Positions 62,876 to 64,000 of a stretch of 64,000 bases of DNA are shown here, in pieces. The stretch is from NCBI RefSeq assembly GCF_001742145.1, contig NZ_CP015749.1:558001-622000 (forward strand), in the 5' to 3' direction. Each line of letters begins with the position of its first letter. Positions within the stretch are counted from its first letter, which is position 1. The position numbers were made by a program, and so were the translations under genes. The DNA is from Pectobacterium parmentieri. Lineage in GTDB: Bacteria > Pseudomonadota > Gammaproteobacteria > Enterobacterales > Enterobacteriaceae. The notes beneath the pieces were generated by a model. The model was given only the letters and a program-made list of their open reading frames with translations, had not been told where the DNA came from and did no database searches.

Positions 62876-64000
62876 TTAGCGGATAACTGCTCGCGCACTG
62901 GCGCTGACGGCCAGCAACAGCAGTGCGACAAACCCGAATGCGGTAGCCAAATTGCTGAGCTGTGCAATAAAGCCGAGAATGGTCGGGCCGATCAGAATGC
63001 CCGCATAGCCTACTGTGGTAATGGAGGCGATGGCCAGATTGGGTGGCATGATTTTTTGATTCCCCGCCGCGCTGAAGAGGATCGGTACCACATTGGATGC
63101 GCCGATACCCACCATCACGAAGCCAAGAATGGCGGTCACTGCATTATCAATACCGATCGTTAACAGCAGACCGAGTGCGGCACAAAGGCTACCACCAGTA
63201 AGAATCGCATAGCGCCCAAGCGCATTAACAATGCGATCGCCATTCAGCCTGCCTAGCGTCATCGCGACGGAAAATGCCGCATAGCCCATTCCCGCCTGCG
63301 CGCCGCTCAGGTTGCGCTCAACCGTCAGAAAGAGGGCGCTCCAATCCAATATCGAACCTTCGGCTAGGAACATGATGAAGCACAGTGAACCAATGAACAT
63401 GACCCAGCCGCGTGGGATCACAAACAGCGGGCCACCTTCATTTTGATTTGTGGTGCGTAGCAGGTGTTTATGTGCCGTTGCCATGAACAGCAGCATCAAC
63501 GCAACAATAGTGAGTATTGCCATCAACGGAGACAGGCCAAGCCACAACAGGGCGCTGACGCCACCAGCACCGGAAATTCCTCCGATGCTAAAGAAACCAT
63601 GAAAACCGGACATCATCGCCTGGCCGCTGGCGCGCTCTACGATGACGGCCTGAATATTCATGGCGACATCGATCATACCAATAGACGCGCCAAAAAAGAG
63701 CAGCACGATCGCCATCACTGGCAATGTTTCTGCCTGCGTCAGAGCGGGTAATATCAGACAGAGCAGGGCGCTGGCCAGCAAAATAACGCTGCGGCATCCC
63801 CACTTACTGGTGAGGAAACCGGTGAGCGGCATGGCCAACAGTGAACCAATGCCCAGAGAAAGTAACAGCATCCCAAGAGAGGCATCACTGATAGCCAGTC
63901 GCGCTTTAACAAAGGGCACCAGCGGTGCCCAGGAAGCCATAGCAAAACCTGCAACAAAGAAAGCGATGCGCGTGGCCGCCTGTGCTTTTTTGCCCGGCAG
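62876..64000 (-). CDS. MFS transporter, YbjJ-like (cut by window end)
   Basis: The 3' part of a major facilitator protein. The frame is open to the window edge: about 20 codons before the internal ATG at 63940 read LPGKKAQAATRIAFFVAGFA, matching the N-terminus of E. coli YbjJ, so the true start lies outside. Ten or more membrane helices are visible in the 375 residues present. YbjJ's substrate is unknown. In E. coli ompC/micF lie beyond rcsD instead. Confidence 0.85.
   Translation of the reverse strand: MPGKKAQAATRIAFFVAGFAMASWAPLVPFVKARLAISDASLGMLLLSLGIGSLLAMPLTGFLTSKWGCRSVILLASALLCLILPALTQAETLPVMAIVLLFFGASIGMIDVAMNIQAVIVERASGQAMMSGFHGFFSIGGISGAGGVSALLWLGLSPLMAILTIVALMLLFMATAHKHLLRTTNQNEGGPLFVIPRGWVMFIGSLCFIMFLAEGSILDWSALFLTVERNLSGAQAGMGYAAFSVAMTLGRLNGDRIVNALGRYAILTGGSLCAALGLLLTIGIDNAVTAILGFVMVGIGASNVVPILFSAAGNQKIMPPNLAIASITTVGYAGILIGPTILGFIAQLSNLATAFGFVALLLLAVSASARAVIR

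Overview
The window is chromosomal DNA of a soft-rot enterobacterium, most likely a Pectobacterium. The proteins track Escherichia coli orthologues closely, a secreted family-28 pectin hydrolase sits behind a near-consensus KdgR box, and the small RsmS regulator is present. No species call is possible from the sequence alone. The assignments come from recognised protein families and remembered E. coli gene order; no database search was run.

Layout. Bases 1-31310 largely follow E. coli order from ybaV to ybaL: ybaV, fadM, queC, decR, mdlAB, glnK-amtB, tesB, ybaY, atl, ffs (4.5S RNA), hha-tomB, acrAB/acrR, rsmS, priC, ybaN, apt, dnaX-ybaB-recR, htpG, adk, hemH, ybaL. Differences from E. coli are a PLP cysteine-lyase-like gene and a small membrane protein between queC and decR, a Zur-boxed rpmE2-rpmJ2 pair between tomB and acrB, and no mscK beside acrR. 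From ushA (31980) to ybaK (41946) the E. coli order is broken by an orphan phage-tail-fibre-like gene, a btsT-yjiX-yjiA pyruvate-uptake cluster and the pectin hydrolase. ybaK, ybaP, copA, cueR, ybbJ and qmcA follow, with an extra two-helix membrane protein gene between copA and cueR. Near 48.5 kb the order jumps to the E. coli 50-minute region: yfaE-nrdBA, ubiG, gyrA, rcsC, rcsB-rcsD, and finally an MFS transporter cut by the window end.

How the genes work together. Several regulatory circuits can be read directly: an NtrC site and a sigma-54 promoter before glnK-amtB; a perfect AcrR palindrome between acrA and acrR; a Zur palindrome before rpmE2; a sigma-32 promoter before htpG; a 19-bp-spacer CueR promoter before copA; KdgR before the pectinase; and DnaA boxes plus candidate NrdR boxes before nrdA. 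Two genes carry programmed -1 frameshift signals. In dnaX the signal gives tau/gamma. In copA a C CCA AAA heptamer is followed at once by a stop in the -1 frame, which would release a two-domain soluble copper chaperone.

The most unusual items are the copA frameshift in a three-domain CopA, the orphan tail-fibre/discoidin protein, the pectinase whose conserved catalytic-site histidine is arginine, and a family of terminally inverted intergenic repeats. Three of the four repeat copies lie where gene order departs from E. coli. No tRNA, rRNA, insertion sequence or CRISPR array was seen.
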